NCBI GenBank assembly: GCA_025594325.1
Contig: JANHCV010000012.1
Location: 1,240,001-1,304,000, forward strand
Length of the DNA stretch: 64,000 nucleotides
Source of the DNA: Blastocladiella emersonii ATCC 22665
Lineage: Eukaryota; Blastocladiomycota; Blastocladiomycetes; Blastocladiales; Blastocladiaceae
Direction: 5' to 3'
Shown: piece after piece, positions 1 through 10,062 of the stretch
How positions within the stretch are numbered: the first letter of the stretch is position 1
Layout: each line of letters begins with the position of its first letter
Notes under the pieces: model-generated
Told to the model about the DNA's origin: nothing
The model's input: the letters and a program-made list of their open reading frames with translations, nothing else
Databases searched by the model: none
Translations under genes and position numbers: made by a program

Positions 1-846
1 CGGCGTTCCTTGCTTCACCTGACCGCTCTTGTGTTCCGTCTTTGTTCTTCCGGGTGTCCTTGCAATTTCCTAGACTCGTGCGTTTCACACTTGTCAGAAA
101 TCTCTGCTTGTCCAGCCCGTTGTTTGCTCCCGACTACAAGGTGGACCTCGCAGAGCGTTGTCTTGTGCTCGGACTTGGTGTTTTCACTCATTGGCCTGAT
201 CGCTGAGACCCCGGCTCCGACACCGCACATGGCGCGGATCGCGGAGCCGCACATGACCGCCGCGCATGCGCTGGCTGGCGCGCAGATCTCGTGCCATTAT
301 GTAGTGGACAAGCACGGGGAGTTGCTTGACCTCAGTGTCGCCGCGCTTGATATCATTGTTTGTCAGCAAACGTGCTCGACGACGCGGCGCTGCTCGTATT
401 TGAGCCCTTGAAGGTATCGGGCGAGCTGCTCCTGCTGCACGAGCTGCACATGGACAGCCACCAGTGTGACTCTGCCGTCTGCTTGAACGGGTCAAGCGCG
501 AGGCGGCTCCACTGAGCTTTCTGCTGCAAACTGACCAGTGTCCTCCTTGGCCGTTCTGGCCAGGTTGGTGTTGTTGACAAGTTGTGGGAGCCACGCCGAA
601 TCTGAGTCAACCTTGAGCAGCTGCTGACTAAGCTCAAGCAGCAGAGCAGGCACGGGCGCGTTCGCGTTCGAGTTCGAGAGCAGTAAATATTGATCTAATG
701 ACATGAAGAGCATCGCCGCGTGCTGGTCGTCCTGAGGTGATGGACAAGGTTTTGTGCAGGAACGCGTCGTTGCCGTGAGCTACTTGCGCGATGCCAACGG
801 GCACGATCTCGCCGTCAGTTTCGTCGTCGTTACCCACGCCAGTACC
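1..846 (+). repeat. left arm of long inverted repeat
   Basis: This arm is the reverse complement of 4587-5432, with a constant coordinate sum of 5433. Translations in several frames across 10-837 are identical to those of the other arm, so identity is at or near 100 percent. It continues inward at 847-935 as a less perfect match to 4431-4519, after the other arm gains 67 bp (4520-4586). Confidence 0.9.
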
Positions 847-930
847 GTCGGCCCGTTGAAGGTCGACCTACTTGGGCGTCGCCTGTTGTCGGCCTCGGAA
901 TTGGCAATCAGCTTGCCAGGCGATGCGTTC

Positions 931-1430
931 ACGTAACGCGTACGACAGGCTCGCCAAGATCAAGGAGCAGCTCAAGTCGTCGCGCGCGTCGTCCAAGGGC
1001 AAGAGGTTTCTCTCGCCCAAGGATGCCCTCGCCAACTACTTCCTTGTCGGGTCCTTCAAGGTGCTTGACTCGCTGTCCGTGTTCGAGTGGCTCGCCATCG
1101 CGCTCACCTACGTCTTGAGCCTCATCTCGGTCGTCTTGGGCGGTGCTGGCCAGGCGCTGCAGTCGTACTCCCTGCTTTGGGACGGCTCCAAGGGCCCGAT
1201 CTTTGACGGCGCGCTGCCCAACGTCGCAAACCTGCGTGCCTGTGATGCTGCATACGTTGCTTTTGCAAGGTCCATCTCCCGTACTACAGCTCACTGACTC
1301 GCGCTGTATTGCAGGCCGCGCCACCAAGCGCAGTGCACCCGCCGCTCCCAAGCCCGCAAACAAGCGCCTCCACAACGAGTTGCACACGCGCAAGCACACG
1401 ACCAAAAGTTTCCTGTCTTTACATTCATAA
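931..1430 (+). pseudogene. unrecognised coding-like fragment inside the Helitron block
   Basis: The frame from about 931 encodes a basic stretch (KIKEQLKSSR) followed by a hydrophobic segment that includes VFEWLAIALTYVLSLISVV, which could span a membrane. A GT-AG intron (about 1269-1313) may join it to a short Lys/His-rich tail. I do not recognise a family. It starts exactly where the inner inverted-repeat similarity ends, so it may be unrelated sequence joined by the rearrangement. Confidence 0.25.
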
Positions 1431-1471
1431 ATCCTACAGTACCGAAGTATCTATCTGTTCATCCCAAGTGC

Positions 1472-4400
1472 GTGTTGCAGCGAGTCGCTGCCGGCGAGAG
1501 GGCGCCTTGGCCAGAGCCCCGCACAGTGGTCACCCGACAGTGCTGGGTGGGTGTACTGGCAATTCACCCCGTGGTCTACGTCTTCGTACTTGGGTACAGC
1601 CCCAACAAGTGCACACAATTCTTTATGAAGAGCAACTGCATAGTATTCCCGCAGAACACGCAGGACATCCTCGAGGCCATGTTGCCGCACGCCGAGTCCG
1701 ACATGGCCAACACCGTTCACGTCGTGCTCGTTGGCTCCAACGTGTCGCTCACGCCCGAGATGAAGAAGATGCTCACGGTTCGCCGTCACGTCGTTCTCGC
1801 TGCTCTCCGGTGGCTCAAGGAGCACAACCCGTACTACGCTGACATTATCATCGACATGGACCGCATCAACGCGCTCCCCGAGGACGGCATGCTGCCCAGC
1901 ATGGAGTCGCGCGCCACGCGCGTCGACAACGCCGAGTTCGAGGCGAGCGAGCGCAGCGGGGTGCACGACGACAACCTGCAGGCCAAGGACTCGGCGAGTG
2001 CGCCGCCGGCTCAGATGGTCGAGAGTACGCAACCTTGCTCTTGCGACGCGCCACTCATGTGCCATGGCGCAACCTGAAACACGGCCCGATCACTGACTTT
2101 ATCACCTCGCCGTCTTGCCGTGTAGCGCTCTTCGAATCGGTCGGCGTGTTCCGAAACCCGAACAACAACGACAACAACTCGGTCGTCATGCAGTCTCTCC
2201 AACAACTCTACACGATCAAGAACACGCAACCCGCCAGCGCGGGCGGCGGCTCGACCGATCCGCCTGCTCAGGTGCTGCAGGTGCCCGTGGGCTCGACGCC
2301 CGTGAGCGAGTACTCGGTCTGGTTCATGGCCATGGCGTTCCCGGTGCTCTTCCCGTACGCCACTGGCGGGTTAAACCACGAGCGCGCACCATGGCGCAGC
2401 CACGCTTGAGCGCTCCTCCTGAACACGGACCGTCGTCAATTCGCCGAGCACAGTGCCCTCATGTTCGTTGTCAACAACATGATCCTCAAGAAGCTCATTG
2501 GGTACAAGACGCGGTGCCGTGTTCCTCGCGCGCTTGACAACACGGCCGCAGCAACCATGCACGGCATCTCGTTTGCCACGCTAGACACAAACCTCGAGCT
2601 CGCCAAACAGGGCAAGACGGTGCAGCTTGATGGTCAAGTTCGGAGTCTCCTCTGATGGGTCCGGATCGCCGGGGCCCGCTTCCCCGGATCTCCGAGCCGG
2701 TTTCAAACCAGGCGGCAGGAGATGCGCGCCCTGATCCTGTTCTTGGGTCTGCCCGACTTTTTCGTGACGCTCAACTCGTACGACGTCAACTCGCCGATCG
2801 TCGCCATCATGGCGGGTCTCTCGCGCGACATTGTCATGGACATGGACAGCATTGTTTGCGCGGGCGCACAAGCGTTGAGCGTTCGCGGCGCGCGATCCAG
2901 TCGCCGCCGCATCGCCATCCCAGCCAGCCCCTCGATCTCGCAGCAGTTGGGAAAGCTGGAAAAGTGGCTGGAGTTCGGCCGAGAATGAACAAGCTAGGGC
3001 TGAGACGTCATCGAATTTTCGTTAGCTCGCTCAAGCTTGAGGCTGGTGCGGCGCTCGGTTCTTCAACGCGGTCGTCACGACCATCCTCAACAACCTGATT
3101 ATGGGCACAGCGTCCTTGGTCCCATCAAAGGGTACTTCAGCATCTTCGAGGCGGAGGGGCGCGGCACGCTGCACATCCACGTCCTCATCAGGAGCCCCAA
3201 CATGCCAAGTCAGGCAGCGATCGCGCGCAACATTCAGCTACTCGGTCAAGCGTACATTGACAGCATCGTCCCGTACCTCGATGGCGTCTTCAGCAACGGC
3301 CTATACTCGCTCAATGATGGACGCGTGCGCTGTGGCATACCGCCCGCTGCAGCGCTGCCGCTCACGCAGTCCTCCTGTGCAAATCAACCTGCTACTGCTC
3401 CGCTCCGCGACGCGCAACCCAGCGAGACGGCTCCGGTCCGGTGCACGACAGTCAACAACCTCGCTGGCACGCGGAAGCCCTTTGACCTCACGGGCCGCGA
3501 GCATCCAGCGTGGACCGGTCTGCCCGAGTTGGTCAACACGGCCATCAAGCTTTTCGCGCACATTAACAACGTGCTCCAGGAGAGCATGATGCACAAGCAC
3601 GGGTGCATGTGCTACAAGAACGCTCTTGGTTGGCTCCATTCTGCGCAGCCTCATCAACCGCTCAACCACATTGCAGGAGATCAGCAGATCACGCTCGACC
3701 TGATCCGCAAAGGCAAGGAGACGTGGGTCTACACGACGTACAGCTTCGCACAAGTCCCTCTCTCCTACCAGTTCCTGCGCATGGTCACAAACGCGGCGGG
3801 CTTGGACGCGGCGAGCAACATGACTGACGAGCAGCGCAAAAGCAAGGACGGCGCCGCGGCAGTTGACGATGATCGCAATCGCGATCGCGAGCAGGAAGAC
3901 GACGAGAACGTCGATGTGCGCGTCACGTTCTCCAACCGCCCGATCACCAACGAGGTCACGATCGCCAACCACGACATGCACCGGCCCGACGAGCCCGAGT
4001 CGCTCTCGCTCTACGACTTTGTCCGGTGCTGTCGCGTGGAGCCCATCAAGCCCGAGACGAACCGCTCTTAGCAATCCTTGCCTGACGACGATGCCAACGA
4101 CAGCAACGCGCCGCGCGCCAAGCGTGGTCGCCACGCCGAGCCACAGCACAAGTTCCGCGGCACGCATCCAGCTGTCAACAAGCTCATTGTGGCGATGCGC
4201 GCGACCAAAGTCGCTCCTGTGCCGCTTTCAACAAGCAGGTCAGCTAGTCGTCCGACTTTGGCAGCACCGAGTCGCGCGCGATGATTTCCATGATCCTGTT
4301 CAAGCCGTTCCGAGCCACCAACGAGGTGGTCCCGGCTCACGGCGAGACGTGGTCACAGACTCTCGATCTCTTCAAGAACAAGCTCGAGCAGGGCAGCGAC

Positions 4401-4472
4401 CGTCTCTGGTGGATCAACAATTTCCGCGCCTACGTGAACACGTCGCCTGGCAAGCTGATCGCCAATTCCTAG
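1472..4472 (+). pseudogene. Helitron Rep (rolling-circle replication initiator) relic
   Basis: Pieces in several frames follow the order of the N-terminal half of Helitron transposases. They are an ALRWLKEHNPYYADI-type block near 1800-1850, an FPVLFPYATGG block near 2340-2370, a block near 2720-2860 with LFLGLPDFFVTLNS, and an IFEAEGRGTLHIHVLI block near 3140-3190. The last is the HUH-type metal-binding signature (H-I-H). Downstream is HKHGCMCY (about 3594-3614) and a long open stretch to the stop at 4069-4071, then a fragment to the TAG at 4470-4472. Frames change at about 2090, 2410, 2650 and 3040. Some changes could be introns, but several have no convincing splice sites. The helicase half is missing, so this copy should not move on its own. 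Confidence 0.65.
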
Positions 4473-4586
4473 GCCGACAACAGGCGACGCCCGAGTAGGT
4501 CGACCTTCAACGGGCCGACAGAGTTGGAGTAATCGCTGTGTCATGGCACATGCGTTTTAGTCCACTCTCGCTTCCCTTCTTCAGAC

Positions 4587-5432
4587 GGTACTGGCGTGGG
4601 TAACGACGACGAAACTGACGGCGAGATCGTGCCCGTTGGCATCGCGCAAGTAGCTCACGGCAACGACGCGTTCCTGCACAAAACCTTGTCCATCACCTCA
4701 GGACGACCAGCACGCGGCGATGCTCTTCATGTCATTAGATCAATATTTACTGCTCTCGAACTCGAACGCGAACGCGCCCGTGCCTGCTCTGCTGCTTGAG
4801 CTTAGTCAGCAGCTGCTCAAGGTTGACTCAGATTCGGCGTGGCTCCCACAACTTGTCAACAACACCAACCTGGCCAGAACGGCCAAGGAGGACACTGGTC
4901 AGTTTGCAGCAGAAAGCTCAGTGGAGCCGCCTCGCGCTTGACCCGTTCAAGCAGACGGCAGAGTCACACTGGTGGCTGTCCATGTGCAGCTCGTGCAGCA
5001 GGAGCAGCTCGCCCGATACCTTCAAGGGCTCAAATACGAGCAGCGCCGCGTCGTCGAGCACGTTTGCTGACAAACAATGATATCAAGCGCGGCGACACTG
5101 AGGTCAAGCAACTCCCCGTGCTTGTCCACTACATAATGGCACGAGATCTGCGCGCCAGCCAGCGCATGCGCGGCGGTCATGTGCGGCTCCGCGATCCGCG
5201 CCATGTGCGGTGTCGGAGCCGGGGTCTCAGCGATCAGGCCAATGAGTGAAAACACCAAGTCCGAGCACAAGACAACGCTCTGCGAGGTCCACCTTGTAGT
5301 CGGGAGCAAACAACGGGCTGGACAAGCAGAGATTTCTGACAAGTGTGAAACGCACGAGTCTAGGAAATTGCAAGGACACCCGGAAGAACAAAGACGGAAC
5401 ACAAGAGCGGTCAGGTGAAGCAAGGAACGCCG
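4587..5432 (-). repeat. right arm of long inverted repeat
   Basis: Reverse complement of 1-846. Immediately inside it is a 67-bp stretch (4520-4586) absent from the left arm, followed by an imperfect arm at 4431-4519. The Rep-side reading frame ends at a TAG (about 4470-4472), where the left copy reads GAG instead. Confidence 0.9.
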
Positions 5433-5607
5433 TGCGGGGCGCGAGAAAAAACACGACCAGAGCCGAGGTTGGCATATCCGGCTCGGATGGGGCTTGCAGT
5501 CAACACATAGAGTCCGTTGCATAGAGTTAGGCTAAGTTAAGGGTGGAGGGGGTGCGCGGGGTGAGGCAGTGAGGTGAAAGAGTGACGGACGGGCGTCAGT
5601 CGCGATT

Positions 5608-5906
5608 AGAGACCTTGCGAAAAGTCGGGGCCGACTTTCGTCCTGGCCCCACGCTTTCAGCCACGCGGTGTGGCGTAATGCACAGGCCCGCTCGAGCGCC
5701 AGGCCCGACTTTTCTCGGGGCCCCCGACTTTTCTCGGGGTCGGCCCTGCGCAAGCGCTCGAGGTGCCAGATCAGGGAGCGGTCGAGCGGGGAGGGTCTCG
5801 CTAGGTCTCGCTGAAAAGCCTTGCAGCCAACGTGGCCCGCGCGCGCGTGAAGCAAGCCACCGCGGCCTCCGCTCAAAAGTTGGCCCCGACTTTTCGCAAG
5901 GTCTCT
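5608..5906. mobile_element. MITE-like element with 25-bp terminal inverted repeats
   Basis: AGAGACCTTGCGAAAAGTCG begins at 5608 and its 25-bp arm (5608-5632) is matched by the reverse complement at 5882-5906. Both ends are flanked by ATT (5605-5607 and 5907-5909), a possible 3-bp target duplication. The interior carries further copies of the CCGACTTTTC core around 5707-5735. No protein is encoded. The 299-bp size and structure fit a non-autonomous DNA transposon, but I cannot assign a superfamily. Confidence 0.6.
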
Positions 5907-6082
5907 ATTCGGACGCGGGCGGGCGCGCGGCGCGGCGCGGCAGTGAGGTGCGCTGCGCGTGCGCGAGCCGCGCGCTGCCCACGGGAGCGGAACTAGGCGA
6001 GGTGAGGCGGTGAGCACACTCTGCAACCACGGAGCACCACAAGCCACCATGAGCGAGGTGGAGGTGATGCGCGTACCCGTGC

Positions 6083-6133
6083 ATGAGGTCGATGAGGTCG
6101 ATGAAGTCGATGAAGTCGATGAAGTCGATGAGG
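6083..6133 (+). repeat. 9-bp tandem repeat (GATGARGTC)
   Basis: About five copies of a 9-bp unit, read as Val-Asp-Glu in the + frame. It lies in a low-complexity tract and I see no gene around it. Confidence 0.8.
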
Positions 6134-6168
6134 AAGGAGAAGAGGTCGGTCGAGTCAAGGTCGATGTG

Positions 6169-6231
6169 CTGCTGCTGCTGCGTGCTGCTGCGTGCTGCTG
6201 CGTGCTGCTGCGTGCTGCTGCGTGCTGTGGT
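6169..6231 (+). repeat. CTG-rich tandem repeat
   Basis: A run of CTG triplets followed by four copies of a 12-13 bp unit CGTGCTGCTG(CTG). It would code Leu/Ala/Cys runs, but there is no evidence that it is translated. Confidence 0.8.
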
Positions 6232-6333
6232 TGGTGATGGACGCGCGTTGGAGAGTTGAGAGACGAGCGCGCGGCGCGGGCGGGTGGGAGCGAGCGAGTA
6301 CCGGGGTAGTAGTCGAGGATCATCATCTTGAGG

Positions 6334-6510
6334 GAGCGGGAGCACGTCAAGTCAAGGAACGCGAGCTTGAACTTGAGGAACGGGAGCACGTCAAGTCAAG
6401 GAGCGCGAGCACGTCAAGTCTTGAACATGAGGAACAGGAGCACGTCAAGTCTTGAACATGAGGAACGGGAGCACGTTGAGTCGAGGAACGCGAGGAACAG
6501 AGAGGAACAC
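6334..6510 (+). repeat. degenerate minisatellite (GGAACGCGAG / CACGTCAAGTC units)
   Basis: Imperfect units of roughly 23-44 bp that share CACGTCAAGTC and GAGGAACGGGAG cores. It sits between the CTG tract and a hexamer array. Confidence 0.75.
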
Positions 6511-6530
6511 GTCAAACGACGACCACGAGC

Positions 6531-6595
6531 TTGAACTTGAGCTTGAGCTTGAGCTTGAGCTTGAGCTTGAACTCGAAGAACTCGAAGAACTCGAA
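6531..6595 (+). repeat. hexamer repeat GAGCTT
   Basis: Several tandem GAGCTT hexamers with GAACTT variants, passing into GAACTCGAA repeats. Purely simple-sequence. Confidence 0.8.
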
Positions 6596-6739
6596 CTCGT
6601 TGGTCTTGTTGGCGAGCTGGAGCTGGACAACGACGACGCGCGGGAACGCGGGAACGCGGGCGGGATGTGGAACGCGAGGGAGTCGGCGAGGCGGCGAGGC
6701 GGCGAGGCGCGTTGGCGTGAGTGTCGAGATTTGATTTGA

Positions 6740-9700
6740 GAACTTGAGCGTCGCCGGCGTTGTCCGTTGTCGAGAACGTGTGCGGGCGGCGGGGCGTCTT
6801 GATCCTGACCTTGGGCTTGTCGGCCTTCTCCATCTTGATCTCGTTGCGCATAGCCCCCATGAGCAGCAGCTGGACGCGCGACGTCGTCACCGCTTGTGCG
6901 TCTCTTGACCTTGATGCGCCCGAGTAGCTCTTGACTGCGCACCGATCGTCTTGCAGCAGCCCTTGCGTCGTGTGCTACGCGATGTATCTACACGGATCCG
7001 GACGCGTACCGTGAGCGTATGACGGCGGCGACCCAGCCCACATGTACCTGCGCGTCCGTCACTGCGCCAAGCGATGCGTGGTAGTGCTGCCCGGTCGTCT
7101 AGCCTGCGGTTGCAATGAGTCGGAGATGTTGTACGGAGGATCGGGATAGCGTTGCAATATCGCGGAGAGAGAGAGGGGAAGCTCGACGCGTTGGTGATGA
7201 ACAAGCTTGCCCGTGACGCGTTGCGCCGCGCCGCCGTCTCCCTCCAGCTGCCTTCCGCGCCGCGCCACTTGAGAGACAATTCTCATGTGCCTGATCCCCC
7301 GTGACCATGACGCCTTCGAGGGTCCATGCCCGCGGTAGCGCGCTGAGGCACCCGGCCCCGATTGAGGCGTCCCTGCCGCTACGGGGCTGGCGCGTCACAC
7401 CCTGCGTCACACCATCAAGTTTGGCAGGACGTCCCGCCGGTTCCACTCAAGATTGTCTCCCACGACACGTACTCCACGCGTGTCGCCGTGACCGTCTCGT
7501 ATGGAGCTATCATGTATGCGCTACTGGTCATCGACTACATGCACCAGCGTCGCTCATGTCGGCCGACCCAAACGCGACCTTGGTTCGCGCGGTGGGCGCT
7601 CGGCATCGAACCCGACCGTTCACCGCGCTCCGGAGCTGGCCGTCCGTGTGCTCGGACACCTGGAGAAGGTCCTCCGGTACTTTGGCCCAAGGGCATCCGA
7701 GCCCGATCCGTTGATGGACACGACCTCGGACACGGAGGAAACCGCTCCCCGGCGCGCGTACAGCGGATCGGCCTCGGGACTTGACCTTGCCCAGTCCGGC
7801 GCTTCTCGACCAAACTTCCTTCTCCATGCCACAGCCGCTCGATCCATCCGCCCTTCCTCCTCCACCGTCGGCCCATCCCGTACAACGCGTCTGCCGAAGC
7901 TTCCAACGTCGGTGCAGCGCGCACGCACGTCCCCGAGCCGACTCTCACATTTTGCTCCATGGCTTCTCGGATCGGGGACCTCAGCGGACAGAAAGAGAGG
8001 ACGGACGAGCGGCGCCGCAAACCGGAACGGCGGCTACCGCTTGGCCTCGAGTTGTGTTGCCCGCGCCGTTGTTTGGAGTTCGGGGGGCCGCGTTCCCACC
8101 ACGCAGTCGCCCCTCGCACGTCTCCTCGCGCCGCGCGCCTCGCAATTCGCGCTTCCGCTCCCATGGGAACGCGCCGTGTTCGCGCACACGGCCCGCCTGC
8201 CGTTGCTGGCCCACGCGATGCGCCACATCGCGGCTTGCAAACGAGCCGGCTCCGTTGGCCGGCCCGGCCGCCGGCCTCGACGTGATCGCGCGTCCCGGTC
8301 GTCTCCACCCCCGCTTGCGCACCTCGACGGACAATGGGCTGATTGACTTGGCGGAGCTCTCTCACGGTCCTCGCCGGACTCTCGTCGGGACCTGCTTGAT
8401 AGTGCTCCTGACGACCAAGCTGGTCGCCCTTCGAGCTCCGCCGCGAGCCTCGCCTCGAGCTCCGGACCGGCTCGATCTCCGCGACCTTGGCCGACTGCGG
8501 GCAGCTCGGACATGCTAATAGTCCTGTCGATGCACGCCCGTCTCGCAAGCATGGCTGATCGCACGCCTACGCTACTGTTACGTCGCGAAGCCCGCGATGC
8601 CCCCTGCCGCGCTCTCAGGCGCCGATCCCGTTCACGGCCGGCTTCTTCGGAGAGCAGCTGCTCTCCAACCCACACGTGTGAGTATTGCGTGGCTCCACGG
8701 CCGAGCCCCTGCACTCCGTGGTCGCGGGCGCAGCGGGTGCCCATGCTCCCTCTCTCTCTTGAACGGCCCTCTTGGGGACCTCCAGCTGATGCAAAGTACC
8801 CACGAAGCTCATGCAAGATGATTGCCGTCCCATGAATGAGGCGCTCGAGCTGCCGTTCGGCCCGCGTTGTCTCGCCGCACGCAGCAGTCGCTCGCTCTGC
8901 TGCGTCGGGCGTTCGCTGCCAACGACGCCGCCGCTGATTGCTTTCCGGACTTGACCGCGACCTGCTGCAATGAGACTTGCGCTTCACTTGCAGGTGCTCG
9001 TCCTCGATCTGCGCTTTCTGGGCACCGGGCACTCTGCGTTCAATCCGTCGTCCGTTGTGGCCGCATCCACCGCCTGCTGGCTCGGTCCGCTTCGAGTAGT
9101 CCTTTCCGCTCAGCCTCGATCGCTCGACTTCGCCTTGACAGCGCGATCCGCCCTACCCTCCCGTCGCTGCGATCGACTTCTCGCCGGGCACCCACTCACT
9201 CGTAGCACCGCTTGCCGCGCTTCCATGCCGTACCCCCGGTACGCACGCCGGTGGCCTCGAAGCCACGTTCGCTTCCCTGTTTCTGCTACTCCTGGACTCG
9301 ATCCGCACACGACCGTGGCAAGATCACGGCCTGGTCGCGCTCCTAACTCACCTTACCCAAGTCTTGAGCACACGGTGCCGGCCCTGGCCGCGGTGTTCTC
9401 GCGCGGGCTCGCATCTCGCTCGTCGCGTTTCTTGAGTGCCCCGACGACGTCAGCGCAGGTTCGCTCTGACGTCTGGAAGGCCATTCTTGCCTCGTTCGTC
9501 GAGCCGCTCGGTGAGCTTCCCTGTACTGCTCAAATCGCGTACAATGAGGTGGATTCGCACGGCAGCGTCGATCTGTTGTCGGTACGGGCGCACTTTGCCG
9601 CACTTGGCCAGCTTTCTGAGTGGTCTGCTTGCATCCTTGGTCGCTACAGGAGCGTGGCCACGATTGCACTCTGCTGCGCTCTTCGCGATCACGGCGGCTC

Positions 9701-10062
9701 CGGCACTCTCGCTGCGGCGCGAGCCTTGTTTTCTTTAGTCTCTGCTCCGTCACCGCGCTGGTTGAGTATGTCGTGTTCGAGCAACCGTCCTGCGTCATGT
9801 ATACGCGCGGCCTCGACATGCTGTTGGTTCTCAAGTCGCTGTGCGCCTCGGCCTGAGCGACACACAGTCGCGATCGTCCTCGTTCGCGTGCGCGAGGCAC
9901 GCATGGCTCAGACTGGCCTTCGGCTCGCGTGCACGCGCTCGCTTTCTGGCAATGGCGCCCACGTGGGCCGTCCGACGCCCAAAGCTGCAGGCGCTCGGTC
10001 CCTGCGAGTTTGACACGAAACGTCCCTGTCCTCCGTGCGCGTCCCTGCTCTCCAGTCGACTG
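6740..10062. other. 3.3-kb stretch with no gene model I can support
   Basis: Open frames exist on both strands (for example 7501-8346 and 8970-10013 on +), but their composition is Arg/Ser/Pro-rich, as expected of random GC-rich sequence. Short coding-like pieces occur in different frames. One is a hydrophobic piece at about 7440-7550 (VTVSYGAIMYALLVIDYMHQ), another is near 9730-9855 ending at a TGA, and there is a GTGAGT donor-like site at about 8678. This could be a decayed membrane-protein gene. I see no domain, no continuous splice structure, no RNA gene and no repeat array. Confidence 0.4.

Larger units (their letters stand above)
1..5432. mobile_element. Helitron-derived block bounded by long inverted repeats
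   Basis: Base 1 pairs with base 5432, and the outer arms (1-846 and 4587-5432) are reverse complements of each other. Between them lies a broken gene for a Helitron-type rolling-circle Rep protein. The left arm runs off the window, so its true length is unknown. Ordinary Helitrons lack long terminal inverted repeats and carry a Pif1-type helicase after the Rep domain. No helicase motifs are visible here. I infer a Helitron copy truncated and flanked by inverted copies of its own 3' region, either by a fold-back rearrangement or by an assembly error. No Helitron 3' hairpin or CTAG terminus is visible just outside the right arm. Confidence 0.6.

Noticed and set aside
4520-4586. The 67-bp block in the right arm as an intron
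   Set aside because: Its borders do not give GT...AG with the sequence of the left arm restored, so it is better described as an indel.
5510-5545. TTAGGC/TTAAGGG-like bases suggestive of a telomere
   Set aside because: There is no tandem array, only isolated similar hexamers.
5959-6237. Small ORF reading VDEVDEVDE and Leu/Ala/Cys runs
   Set aside because: The frame exists only because of simple repeats; no promoter, homology or conserved segment supports a gene.
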